This document shows, piece after piece, positions 42,801 to 56,192 of a stretch of DNA of 64,000 nucleotides (its first letter is position 1; every line of letters begins with the position of its first letter). The stretch comes from Euglena gracilis (taxonomy: Eukaryota; Euglenida; Euglenophyceae; Euglenales): NCBI GenBank assembly GCA_039621445.1, contig CP154955.1, forward strand, positions 62,650,843 through 62,714,842. The letters are read 5' to 3'. The translations under genes and the position numbers were made by a program. The notes beneath the pieces were generated by a model. It was not told where the DNA came from. It was given only the letters and a program-made list of their open reading frames with translations, and made no database searches.

Positions 42801-45800
42801 CGTGCTTGCGGATTTGAATACCCAACACAAAACCTTACAATCCACCACTTCCCATCTACAAAAACGCGCACAAGCACTTTCAACAAGGGTCTCCGGACCC
42901 CAACCATCTTCGGATGGACAAACCGTTCGCGAAGTCGAACTACCCCCAAATTTTCGCACACTTTATGACCAAATGCTCGCGAAAAATCAGGAAAACTTAC
43001 AAGAATTTTGTGAATCTTTGATGAGGGCCGAAACTTCGGTCACCCAGCAAGTTCTCGCACTAAAACGACAAATTTCGGTGTTGGAGAACCGACTTTCTAC
43101 AACGATGGATGATAAAACCGCTGAAAATGCGGTAGGGATACCCGAACCCGTTGGGTACCTCAACCCCACAAACCGAGAATCGTATGAACACCATTACAAC
43201 CGCGACGGAAACTTTGGCCAAGCGGGTCCAATCTTGGGCACCGCTTTTCCAAAGATTTCAGCGGATTTTGACACTATTGTTACAAATTACCGCTTTTGGA
43301 TGATTTCCCTCATACCGCAAACGTATTAAGCGTTTGCAGTGTGATGTTGAAAGAATTTCGGGCCTTTTCCAAGTGTTTGGATGAGATTCGTGCAAAATCC
43401 CGCAACCCCCCGCACTTTGCCCATGAAAACGGAGTTTTTGGTGGTAAAAATGCTACTTCCAGCTCACAACGCGCTGTTTGCACATTAACCGAAGCGTCTT
43501 TAGATGCCCGACACCCAACTCGCGACTTTGTGCATCAAATTCGCGACTCGTTGGATGGCAACTCTTCCAAAAGCGCAGTACGCGCACCCCTACAAGCACC
43601 CTCGGATGCACATGCCCTACAAGCATCCACGGATGCACATGATCATGCACATGCCTACAATCGCGATTACAACCGCCCGTTTATACCACGACTTAAGATC
43701 CCCACCAATAAGGGTGAATCTTCGGACGAGGAACCGGTTTCTACCACAAAAACCGCGAATCCTCCGGTTTTACAACAAGAACTCCTTGAATCGGGACTGA
43801 TTCGCGGTATGAGCCATACCCCCACCCCGGCGCTTCTTATCCTACAAACCGCGAATGCGGAACTCCAAGACCGAGAAACGGTCATTGCTACCCTCCAAAC
43901 CGCGAACCTCCAAATTGCGTTTGCAGACCTGAAAACCACTTTTGCGGATGTTTCGGGACTACAAACAACAATTGGAGACGTACAACGCCGCTTTGCGGAA
44001 ACTTCCACCAAAAATCCCACTACGGGAGCACTACGATCCAGTGTAACCGCTTTGCACAAACAGTTACAAGGGGATGTGAACAAAATCAAATCTGTGTTTG
44101 CGGATTTGCAGAAACGGTGCAACGGTATTCAGAAGTAAATTACGGATATCACCGGCATTGAAACCGCGCTTGCGGATTTGAATACCCAACACAAAACCTT
44201 ACAATCCACCACTTCCCATTTACAAAAACGCGCACAAGCACTTTCAACAAGCGTCTCCGGACCCCAACCATCTTCGGATGGACAAACCGTTCGCGAAGTC
44301 GAACTCCCCCAAATTTTCGCACATTTTATGACCAAATGCTCGCGAAAAATCAGGAAAACTTACAAGAATTTTGTGAATCTTTGATGAGGACCGAAACTTC
44401 GGTCACCCAGCAAGTTCTCGCACTAAAACGACAAATTTCGGTGTTGGAGAACCGACTTTCTACAATGATGGATGATAAAACCGCTGAAAACGCGGTAGGG
44501 ATACCCCAACCCGTTGGGTACCTCAACCCCACAAACCGAGAATCGTATGAACACCATTACAACCGCAATGGAAACTTTGGCCAAGCGGGTCCAATATTGG
44601 GCACCGCTTTTCCAAAGATTTCAGCGGATTTTGACACTATTGTTACAAATTACCGCTTTTGGATGATTTCCCTCATACCGCAAACGTATTAAGCGTTTGC
44701 AGTGTGATGTTGAAAGAATTTCGGGCCTTTTCCAAGTGTTTGGATGAGATTCGTGCAAAATCCCGCAACCCCCCGCACTTTGCCCATGAAAACGGAGTTT
44801 TCGGTGGTAAAAATGCTACTTCCAGCTCACAACGCGCTGTTCGCACATCAACCGAAGCGTCTTCAGATGCCCGACACCCAACTCGCGACTTTGTGCATCA
44901 AATTCGCGACTCGTTGGATGGCAACCCTTCCAAAAGCGCAGTACGCGCACCCCTACAAGCATCCTCGGATGCATATGCCCTACAAGCATCCACGGATGCA
45001 CATGATCATGCACATGCCTACAATCGCGATTACAACCGCCCGTTTATACCACAACTTAAGATCCCCACCAATAAGGGTGAATCTTCGGACGAGGAACCGG
45101 TTTTTACCACAAAAACCGCGAATCCTCCGGTTTTACAACAAGAACTCCGTGAGTCGGGACTGATTCGCGGTACGAGCCATACCCCCACCCCGGCGCTTCT
45201 TAGCCTACAAACCGCGAATGCGGAACTCCAAGACCGAGAAACGGTCATTGCTACCCTCCAAACCGCGAACCTCCAAATTGCGTTTGCAGACCTGAAAACC
45301 GCTTTTGCGGATGTTTCGGGACTACAAACAACAATTGGAGACGTACAACGCCGCTTTGCGGAAACTTCCACCAAAAATCCCACTACGGGAGCACTACGAT
45401 CCAGTGTAACCGCTTTGCACAAACAGTTACAAGGGGATGTGAACAAAATCGAATCTCTGTTTGCGGATTTGCAGAAACGGTGCAACGGTATTCAGAAGTA
45501 AATTACGGATATCACCGGCATTGAAACCGTGCTTGCGGATTTGAATACCCAACACAAAACCTTACAATCCACCACTTCCCATCTACAAAAACGCGCACAA
45601 GCACTTTCAACAAGGGTCTCCGGACCCCAACCATCTTCGGATGGACAAACCGTTCGCGAAGTCGAACTACCCCCAAATTTTCGCACACTTTATGACCAAA
45701 TGCTCGCGAAAAATCAGGAAAACTTACAAGAATTTTGTGAATCTTTGATGAGGGCCGAAACTTCGGTCACCCAGCAAGTTCTCGCACTAAAACGACAAAT

Positions 45801-48800
45801 TTCGGTGTTGGAGAACCGACTTTCTACAACGATGGATGATAAAACCGCTGAAAATGCGGTAGGGATACCCGAACCCGTTGGGTACCTCAACCCCACAAAC
45901 CGAGAATCGTATGAACACCATTACAACCGCGACGGAAACTCTGGCCAAGCGGGTCCAAACTTGGGCACCGCTTTTCCAAAGATTTCAGCGGATTTTGACA
46001 CTATTGTTACAAATTACCGCTTTTGGACGAAGTTCCCTCATACCGCAAACGTATTAAGCGTTTGCAGTGTGATGTTGAAAGAATTTCGGGCCTTTTCCAA
46101 GTGTTTGGATGAGATTCGTGCAAAATCCCGCAACCCCCCGCACTTTGCCCATGAAAACGGAGTTTTTGGTGGTAAAAATGCTACTTCCAGCTCACAACGC
46201 GCTGTTTGCACATTAACCGAAGCGTCTTTAGATGCCCGACACCCAACTCGCGACTTTGTGCATCAAATTCGCGACTCGTTGGATGGCAACTCTTCCAAAA
46301 GCGCAGTACGCGCACCCCTACAAGCACCCTCGGATGCACATGCCCTACAAGCATCCACGGATGCACATGATCATGCACATGCCTACAATCGCGATTACAA
46401 CCGCCCGTTTATACCACGACTTAAGATCCCCACCAATAAGGGTGAATCTTCGGACGAGGAACCGGTTTCTACCACAAAAACCGCGAATCCTCCGGTTTTA
46501 CAACAAGAACTCCTTGAATCGGGACTGATTCGCGGTATGAGCCATACCCCCACCCCGGCGCTTCTTATCCTACAAACCGCGAATGCGGAACTCCAAGACC
46601 GAGAAACGGTCATTGCTACCCTCCAAACCGCGAACCTCCAAATTGCGTTTGCAGACCTGAAAACCACTTTTGCGGATGTTTCGGGACTACAAACAACAAT
46701 TGGAGACGTACAACGCCGCTTTGCGGAAACTTCCACCAAAAATCCCACTACGGGAGCACTACGATCCAGTGTAACCGCTTTGCACAAACAGTTACAAGGG
46801 GATGTGAACAAAATCGAATCTGTGTTTGCGGATTTGCAGAAACGGTGCAACGGTATTCAGAAGTAAATTACGGATATCACCGGCATTGAAACCGCGCTTG
46901 CGGATTTGAATACCCAACACAAAACCTTACAATCCACCACTTCCCATTTACAAAAACGCGCACAAGCACTTTCAACAAGCGTCTCCGGACCCCAACCATC
47001 TTCGGATGGACAAACCGTTCGCGAAGTCGAACTCCCCCAAATTTTCGCACATTTTATGACCAAATGCTCGCGAAAAATCAGGAAAACTTACAAGAATTTT
47101 GTGAATCTTTGATGAGGACCGAAACTTCGGTCACCCAGCAAGTTCTCGCACTAAAACGACAAATTTCGGTGTTGGAGAACCGACTTTCTACAATGATGGA
47201 TGATAAAACCGCTGAAAACGCGGTAGGGATACCCCAACCCGTTGGGTACCTCAACCCCACAAACCGAGAATCGTATGAACACCATTACAACCGCAATGGA
47301 AACTTTGGCCAAGCGGGTCCAATATTGGGCACCGCTTTTCCAAAGATTTCAGCGGATTTTGACACTATTGTTACAAATTACCGCTTTTGGATGATTTCCC
47401 TCATACCGCAAACGTATTAAGCGTTTGCAGTGTGATGTTGAAAGAATTTCGGGCCTTTTCCAAGTGTTTGGATGAGATTCGTGCAAAATCCCGCAACCCC
47501 CCGCACTTTGCCCATGAAAACGGAGTTTTCGGTGGTAAAAATGCTACTTCCAGCTCACAACGCGCTGTTTGCACATTAACCGAAGCGTCTTCAGATGCCC
47601 GACACCCAACTCGCGACTTTGTGCATCAAATTCGCGACTCGTTGGATGGCAACCCTTCCAAAAGCGCAGTACGCGCACCCCTACAAGCACCCTCGGATGC
47701 ACATGCCCTACAAGCATCCACGGATGCACATGATCATGCACATGCCTACAATCGCGATTACAACCGCCCGTTTATACCACAACTTAAGATCCCCACCAAT
47801 AAGGGTGAATCTTCGGACGAGGAACCGGTTTTTACCACAAAAACCGCGAATCCTCCGGTTATACAACAAGAACTCCGTGAATCGGGACTGATTCGCGGTA
47901 TGAGCCATACTCCCACCCCGGCGCTTCTTAGCCTACAAACCGCGAATGCGGAACTCCAAGACCGAGAAACGGTCATTGCTACCCTCCAAACCGCGAACCT
48001 CCAAATTGCGTTTGCAGACCTGAAAACCGCTTTTGCGGATGTTTCGGGACTACAAACAACAATTGGAGACTTACAACGCCGCTTTGCGGAAACTTCCACC
48101 AAAAATCCCACTACGGGAGCACTACGATCCAGTGTAACCGCTTTGCACAAACAGTTACAAGGGGATGTGAACAAAATCGAATCTGTGTTTGCGGATTTGC
48201 AGAAACGGTGCAACGGTATTCAGAAGTAAATTACGGATATCACCGGCATTGAAACCGTGCTTGCGGATTTGAATACCCAACACAAAACCTTACAATCCAC
48301 CACTTCCCATTTACAAAAACGCGCACAAGCACTTTCAACAAGGGTCTCCGGACCCCAACCATCTTCGGATGGACAAACCGTTCGCGAAGTCGAACTAACC
48401 CAAAATTTTCGCACATTTTATGACCAAATGCTCGCGAAAAATCAGGAAAACTTACAAGAATTTTGTGAATCTTTGATGAGGACCGAAACTTCCGTCACCC
48501 AGCAAGTTCTCGCACTAAAACGACAAATTTCGGTGTTGGAGAACCGACTTTCTACAATGATGGATGATAAAACCGCAGAAAATGCGGTAGGGATACCCCA
48601 ACCCGTTGGGTACCTCAACCCCACAAACCGAGAATCGTATGAACACCATTACAATCGCGATGGAAACTTTGGCCAAGCGGGTCCAATCTTGGGCACCGCT
48701 TTTCCAAAGATTTCAGCGGATTTTGACACTATTGTTACAAATTACCGCTTTTGGATGAATTTCCCTCATACCGCAAACATATTAAGCGTTTGCAGTGTGA

Positions 48801-51800
48801 TGTTGAAAGAATTTCGGGCCTTTTCCAAGTGTTCGGTTCGTTTGAACAAAGTATCCAATATTTTTCATTGAGTTCGGATGAGATTCGTGCAAAATCCCGC
48901 AACCTCCCGCACTTTGCCCATGAAAACGGAGTTTTCGGTGGTAAAAATGCTACTTCCAGCTCACAACGCGCTGTTCGCACACCACCCGAAGCGTCTTCAG
49001 ATGCCCGACACCCAACTCGCGACTTTGTGCATCAAATTCGCGACTCGTTGGATGGCAACCCTTCCAAAAGCGCAGTACGCGCACCCCTACAAGCATCCTC
49101 GGATGCACATGCCCTACAAGCATCCACGTATGCACATGATCATGCACATGCCTACAATCGCGATTACAACCGCCCGTTTATACCACAACTTAAGATCCCC
49201 ACCAATAAGGGTGAATCTTCGGACGAGGAACCGGTTTTTACTACAAAAACCGCGAATCCTCCGGTTTCACAACAAGAACTCCTTGAATCGGGACTGATTC
49301 GTGGTATGAGCCATACCCCCACCCCGGCGCTTCTTAGCCTACAAACCGCGAATGCGGAACTCCAAGACCGAGAAACGGTCATTGCTACCCTCCAAACCGC
49401 GAACCTCCAAATTGCGTTTGCAGACCTGAAAACCGCTTTTGCGGATGTCTCGGGACTACAAACAACAATTAGAGACTTACAAAGCCGCTTTGCGGAAACT
49501 TCCACCAAAAATCCCACTATGGGAGCACTACGATCCACTGTAACCGCTTTGCACAAACAGTTACAAGGGGATGTGAACAAAATCGAATCTGTGTTTGCGG
49601 ATTTGCAGAAACGTTGTGACGGTATTCAGAAATCAGTTCCGGATATCACCGGCATTGAAACCGCGCTTGCGGATTTGAATACCCAACACAAAACCTTACA
49701 ATCCACCACTTCCCATTTACAAAAACGCGCACAAGCACTTTCAACAAGGGTCTCCGGACCCCAACCATCTTCGGATGGACAAACCGTTCCCGAAATCGAA
49801 CTAACCCAAAATTTTCGCACATTTTATGACCAAATGCTCGCGAAAAATCAGGAAAACTTACAAGAATTTTGTGAATCTTTGATGAGGACCGAAACTTTGG
49901 TCACCCAGCAAGTTCTCACACTAAAACGACAAATTTCGGTGTTGGAGAATCGACTTTCTACGATGATGGATGATAAAACCGCTGAAAATGCGGTAGGGAT
50001 ACCCCAACCCGTTGGGTACCTCAACCCCACAAACCGAGAATCGTATGAACACCATTACAACCGCGATGGAAACGTTGGCCAAGCGGATCAAATCTTGGGC
50101 ACCGCTTTTCTAAAGCTTTCAGCGGATTTTGACACTATTGTTACAAATTACCGCTTTTGGATGAATTTCTCTCATACCTCAAACGTATTAAGCGTTTGCA
50201 GTGTGATGTTGAAAGAATTTAGGGCCTTTTCCAAGTGTTCGGTTCGTTGGAACAAAGTATCCAATATTTTTCATTACGTTTGGATGAGATTCGTGCAAAA
50301 TCCCGCAACCCCCCGCACTTTGCCCATGAAAACGGAGTTTTCGGTGGTAAAAATGCCACTTCCAGCTCACAACGCGCTGTTCGCACATCAACCGAAGCGT
50401 CTTCAGATGCCCGACACCAAACTCGCGACTTTGTGCATCAAATTCGCGACTCGTTGGATGGCAATCCTTCCAAAAGGGCAGTACGCGCACCCCTACAAGC
50501 ATCCTCGGATGCACATGCCCTACAAGCATCCACGGATGCACATGATCATGCACATGCCTACAATCGCGATTACAACCGCCCGTTTATACCACAACTTAAG
50601 ATCCCCACCAATAAGGGTGAATCTTCGGACGAGGAACCGGTTTTTACCACAAAAACCTCGAATCCTCCAGTTTTACAACAAGAACTCCGTGAATCGGGAC
50701 TGATTCGCGGTATTAGCCATACCCCCACCCCGGCGCTTCTTAGCCTACAAACCGCGAATGCGGAACTCCAAGACCGAGAAACGGTCATTGCTACCCTCCA
50801 AACCGCGAACCTCCAAATTGCGTTTGCAGACCTGAAAACCGCTTTTGCGGATGTTTCGGGACTACAAACAACAATTGGAGACTTACAACGCCGCTTTGCG
50901 GAAACTTCCACCAAAAATCCCACTACGGGAGCACTACGATCCAGTGTAACCGCTTTGCACAAACAGTTACAAGGGGATGAACAAAATCGAATCTGTGTTT
51001 GCGGATTTGCAGAAACGGTGCAACGGTATTCAGAAGTAAATTTACGGATATCACCGGCATTGAAACCGCGCTTGCGGATTTGAATACCCAACACAAAACC
51101 TTACAATCCACCACTTCCCATTTACAAAAACGCGCACAAGCACCTTCAACAAGGGTCTCCGGACCCCAACCATCTTCGGATGGACAAACCGTTCCCGAAA
51201 TCGAACTACTCCCAAATTTTCGCACATTTTATGACCAAATGCTCGCGAAAAATCAGGAAAACTTACAAGAATTTTGTGAATCTTTGATGAGGACCGAAAC
51301 TTTGGTCACCCAGCAAGTTCTCACACTAAAACGACAAATTTCGGTGTTGGAGAATCGACTTTCTACAATGATGGATGATAAAACCGCTGAAAATGCGGTA
51401 GGGATACCCCAACCCGTTGGGTACCTCAACCCCACAAACCGAGAATCGTATGAACACCATTACAACCGCGATGGAAACTTTGGCCAAGCGGATCAAATCT
51501 TGGGCACCGCTTTTCCAAAGCTTTCAGCGGATTTTGACACTATTGTTACAAATTACTGCTTTTGGATGAATTTCTCTCATACCTCAAACGTATTAAGCGT
51601 TTGCAGTGTGATGTTGAAAGAATTTCGGGCCTTTTCCAAGTGTTCGGTTCGTTGGAACAAAGTATCCAATATTTTTCATTACGTTTGGATGAGATTCGTG
51701 CAAAATCCCGCAACCCCCCGCACTTTGCCCATGAAAACGGAGTTTTCGGTGGTAAAAATGCTACTTCCAGCTCACAACGCGCTGTTCGCACATCAACCGA

Positions 51801-53547
51801 AGCGTTTTCAGATGCCCGACACCCAACTCGCGACTTTGTGCATCAAATTCGCGACTCGTTGGATGGCAACCCTTCCAAAAGCGCAGTACGCGCACCCCTA
51901 CAAGCACCCTCGGATGCACATGCCCTACAAGCATCCACGGATGCACATGATCATGCACATGCCTACAATCGCGATTACAACCGCCCGTTTATACCACAAC
52001 TTAAGATCCCCACCAATAAGGGTGAATCTTCGGACGAGGAACCGGTTTTTACCACAAAAACCGCGAATCCTCCCGTTATACAACAAGAACTCCTTGAATC
52101 GGGACTGATTTGCGGTATGAGCCATACCCCCACCCCGGCGCTTCTTAGCCTACAAACCGCGAATGCGGAACTCCAAGACCGAGAAACGGTCATTGCTACC
52201 CTCCAAACCGCGAACCTCCAAATTGCGTTTGCAGACCTGAAAACCGCTTTTGCGGATGTTTCGGGACTACAAACAACAATTGGAGACTTACAACGCCGCT
52301 TTGCGGAAACTTCCACCAAAAATCCCACTACGGGAGCACTACGATCCAGTGTAACCGCTTTGCACAAACAGTTACAAGGGGATGTGAACAAAATCGAATC
52401 TGTGTTTGCGGATTTGCAGAAACGGTGCAACGGTATTCAGAAATAAATTCCGGATATCACTGGCATTGAAACCGCGCTTGCGGATTTGAATACCCAACAC
52501 AAAACCTTACAATCCACCCCTTCTCATTTACAAAAACGCCCACAAGCACTTTCAACAAGGGTCTCTGGACCCCAACCATCTTCGGATGGATAAACCGTTC
52601 GCGAAGTCGAACTACCCCCAAATTTTCGCACATTTTATGACCAAATGCTCGCCAAAAATTAGGAAAACGTACAAGAATTTTGTGATCCTTTGCTGAGGAC
52701 CGAAACTTTGATCACCCAGCAAGTTCTCACACTAAAACGACAAATTTCGGTGTTGGAGAACCGACTTTCTACAATGATGCATGACAAAACCGCTGAAAAT
52801 GCGGTAGGGATACCCCAACCCGTTGGATACCTCAACCCCACAAACCGAGAATCGTATGAACACCATGGAAACTTTGGAACACCATGGAACCGCGATGGAA
52901 ACTTTGGCCAAGCGGGTCCAATCTTGGGGACCGCTTTTCCAAAGCTTTCAGCGGATTTTGACACTACTGTTACAAATTACGGCTTTTGGATGAATTTCCC
53001 TCATAACGCAAACATATTAAGCATTTGCAGTGTGATGTTGAATAAGTTTCGGGCGTTTTCCAAGTGTTCGGTTCGTTGGAACAAAGTATCCAATATTTTT
53101 CTTTGAGTTTGGATGAGATTCCCGCAACCCCCCGCACTTTGCCCATGAAAACGGAGTTTTCGGTGGTAAAAATGCCACTTCCAGCTCACAACGCGCTGTT
53201 CGCACATCAACCGAAGCGTCTTCAGATGCCCGACACCCAACTCGCGACTTTGTGCATCAAATTCGCGACTCGTTGGATGGCAACCCTTCCAAAAGCAGTA
53301 CGCGCACCCCTACAAGCATCCTCGGATGCACATGCCCTACAAGCATCCACGGATGCACATGATCATGCACATGCCTACAATCGCGATTATAACCGCCCGT
53401 TTATACCACAACTTAAGATCCCCACCAGTAAGGGTAAATTTTCGGACGAGGAACCGGTTTTTACAACAAAAACCTCGAATCCTCCGGTTTAACAACAAGA
53501 ACTCCGTGAATCGGGACTGATTCGCGATATGAGCCATACCCCCACCC
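39662..53547 (+). repeat. Tandem array of ten ~1.36-1.41-kb Gag coiled-coil units
   Basis: Each unit begins GGCGCTTCTTAGCCTACAAA. Starts are about 39662, 41059, 42465, 43829, 45192, 46557, 47920, 49326, 50732 and 52137, and the array ends at CCCTGGGTATTGG (53545). Lengths fall in two classes, ~1406 and ~1364 bp; the short class lacks ~41 bp after TTTTCCAAGTGT. Units encode coiled-coil segments (SLQTANAELQDRE, TSHLQKRAQALSTRVSG, VLENRLSTMMDDK) in changing frames, because neither length is a multiple of three. Most carry a TAA after GIQK. Unit pairs 3-4 and 5-6 form a duplicated ~2.73-kb dimer. Confidence 0.95.
48751..50703 (+). pseudogene. Longest open stretch in the array (650 codons, unit 8)
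   Basis: Unit 8 (49326-50731) alone reads GIQKSVPDITG where nine sister units have a stop at this point. The open frame runs from the end of unit 7 through most of unit 8. It probably preserves the ancestral codons. It changes to a non-homologous frame in its last ~150 residues, so it is not an intact protein. Confidence 0.6.
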
Positions 53548-53559
53548 TGGGTATTGGCC

Positions 53560-54850
53560 ATGGATCGTGAATTTGAAACGCGGAGTCAACAGCGGATCCC
53601 CAATTGTGGGTGAACAACGGGATTCCTACCCCCCTGGTATGTTACTACACCACGAACTACGGAATCGAGACCCTTTACAATCCGAAATGCGGAATCGCGA
53701 AACACAACCACAGGATTCACGGAACTGCGATGTACGAAACACCCATGGTACCTACGGTACCATGAGTACCATCCTGGATGCGCAGTCGCGCATGCCACCA
53801 CAACAACCTTGCACCAACAACGACGCTGGAAATCGCGGTCCACAACGTGATTTCAAAGGTCCAATTACAATTGCTAACAAGGTCAAGCCACAATGGGACG
53901 GAGATCCCACAACTTGGAAACAATTTTGATGCGACTGGGTATACCACTGGGACTTGAAGGGTCCAACCCAGGACGGGAACCCCGAGGTAATCAAAATGGA
54001 ATTTATTGATTGCCTCCCCAAGGAAGAAAAAGAACGCGCCCGACAACTTGTGATCCGGAATCGTATTTCTTTTGATGAACCGTTTGACCAATATGCGTCA
54101 ACTTGTTTAAGCCCAATTTTGCGAATTGCGCTGGAGAAAACCCGGCGGCACTTCGCACCTATTGACCGAAAACGGAAGTCAATCGACCTTTGGTATTCCA
54201 CACGGTTGGGATTGGCTGCCGAAGTTGATGAACTGGGAGAGAAAAAAATGAAAGAACAATTCGATGCGGTTCTCCTCCACTTCACTTCTACAATTATCAA
54301 GGACATTCACCGCGAGGACCTTGCGGACAACAAACTTACACTTGCCCAACGGTGCAATTACATTTCCAAACAAATGAAACTCTCACAACTTTTGGGACAG
54401 ATACAATCGGCTTATACCCACCGCCCCACAAAAGACAATCTCTCTCCAAATCCCCACGGGGATACGGCAAACATACAAACTCCCCGAAGGGAGATACAAA
54501 AACGCACTCTTCTGACCAATATTCTGACAAAACTTGCTTTTTGTGTAACACAACGGGCCATACGTCCCGTGACTGCCCCCACCCTGATACACGAAAGCGG
54601 TATCAGAATCCAAGGGGTTCACAATACCCGCGGAGCTCGCGCTCCTCCCGGTTTTCATACAAAATCTGGTCAATCAAAATGTTAGGGTTATCGACAAAGG
54701 TCCCGATCACCGTTCCGCGATCGCGGACGCGATCGCGCACCTCGTGGTCGATCACCCCGACCCCCTTACAAACACGATACAAATCGCGACTCTTCGCGAT
54801 CACGTTCGTGAAGTGGATGATCTTCTTCGTGATCCTCATCCGGTAAACCG
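53560..54850 (+). pseudogene. Gag capsid-like region and CCHC zinc knuckle of element 1
   Basis: After the array, a linker of repeated ELRNRD/EMRNRET residues leads to ITIANKVKPQWDGDPTTWKQF, then (past a TGA near 53928) WDLKGPTQDGNPEVIKMEF, LPKEEKERARQLV and a helical region ending LAQRCNYISKQMKLSQLL. This is a Ty3/gypsy-like capsid pattern. A CX2CX4HX4C knuckle, CFLCNTTGHTSRDC, lies at 54535-54576 in another frame, so a second frameshift is needed. Arg/Ser-rich residues follow. No protease or RT is attached; the element stops near 54.9 kb where element 2 begins. Confidence 0.82.
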
Positions 54851-54899
54851 GATTACAACAACCGTAGTCGAAAGACATTCCGTTCACCAAGAACTCCAA

Positions 54900-55338
54900 G
54901 GGGTGACAGTGTGTACCAGGCACGTCCCAGCTCTGTAGGATATCTGCAGAGTGGGTTCAGTGACGATCGCACCACTGTGGAAACCACAGCTGGCACGATC
55001 GTGGCAGACCATACTGGGATCTGCCCCTGGACACGTCAGCACTTTTCTCTCCCTCCCCCACAGGTCGTATTCCTTTGTTTCATTCTCTACAAGTTTCAAG
55101 GTTTGATTCGTCAGAGGGAAAAACCCTCAGAACAACTGAAGTTGGCTTCGGAGGAAACATCTGAAGCCTTTGCACTGTGCTTTGCCTCTTGGGGAATTGG
55201 GAACAAAAGGGGAAAACAACTTTTTGTTACTCCAAAAGACGTTTCCCATTCATAAGTAGGTTGCGCACCAAGGCGAAAGCGAAATACTTTTACAGAAAGT
55301 CCCAAAAGGGGGAAAAGGGAAAGCTTTGGACGTACACT
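54900..55338 (+). repeat. Inferred 5' LTR of element 2
   Basis: Precedes the second primer-binding site and ends GGACGTACA like element 1. The rest is not alignable by eye to the element 1 LTR, so the two belong to different subfamilies. The left boundary is not defined; TGTAGGATATC at about 54936 is a candidate. Confidence 0.45.
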
Positions 55339-55348
55339 TGGTAGCAGA
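55339..55348 (+). other. Primer-binding site of element 2
   Basis: TGGTAGCAGA in the same context as at 37994, complementary to initiator tRNA-Met. About 850 bp of leader follow before the Gag start at 56193. Confidence 0.75.
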
Positions 55349-56192
55349 TTTAGGCAAACGATCCCACACAGACGTTCCACATAGATGAACGCTGTGGTTG
55401 ACTGGTGGTGAAGATCGTTCTGAGCCGTGAATCACGGTGAAGGTGCTGTTCCTGGCCCCTAGCCAAACTTTAAGCATTCATACAGGTCTCAGGAGGCTCT
55501 GTTCGGTAATCGCCGATACAACCTTTCTGGTCCTGTTTCACTGCTTATTTTGTGAGTTTTTGGGTTTTTTTTGCCTTAATACCCATCTCAAAAGATGCAG
55601 AGCACAATCCCCAACCCTCAATTTGATTACGATTTGTTGATGAGTTCATTGACCAATCTTGAAGAACGTGGCGGGGATTGGAACGGTTCGATGGAAACAA
55701 GTTCCAGTTCCTGACCCCACAAGCAACAACCACACCAAGACACATTGACCCATGTGTCATTGTCACAAGGCGAAACGCCTTTGTTTTTAAAAGGGGGCAA
55801 CGAGCCTTCCTCATCATCATTGTCATTGATTGTCCGGGATGTAGGTAGAAAAATGCCTTCCTCCATCCTGGTTCACTCACCTTTGATGCGGCGAGGGGAT
55901 GAACCCCTTGCCCGAACACACTTGGATCACGGGGTTCATGGGGATGAACCCCATTTGCACTTGGTCACTCATGTTACCCACGAACAAAGTGAGGCGTATG
56001 TGCCCTTTGCTCTGTTCACACCCAAAAGATCCCCGGTGGACGCACCGGTGGGCCTTTTGGAGTACAACTCGGTGGAAACACCGTGTTTTGTTTCCAACCC
56101 CCCGCCTCAAATCCCCCCCCACACCTTATCGCGCATTGCAGGCAATCCCCGCGGAAATCGCGGTTTTCCCTGCGTTGCCATGGAATCAAGAT

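Noticed and set aside
39662-53547. Array as a single giant repeat protein
   Set aside because: Unit lengths (~1364, ~1406) are not multiples of three, and most units carry an in-frame TAA and shared frame changes.
39662-53547. CRISPR-like regular repeats
   Set aside because: Units are over 1.3 kb, coding-derived and directly adjacent without spacers; the window is eukaryotic.
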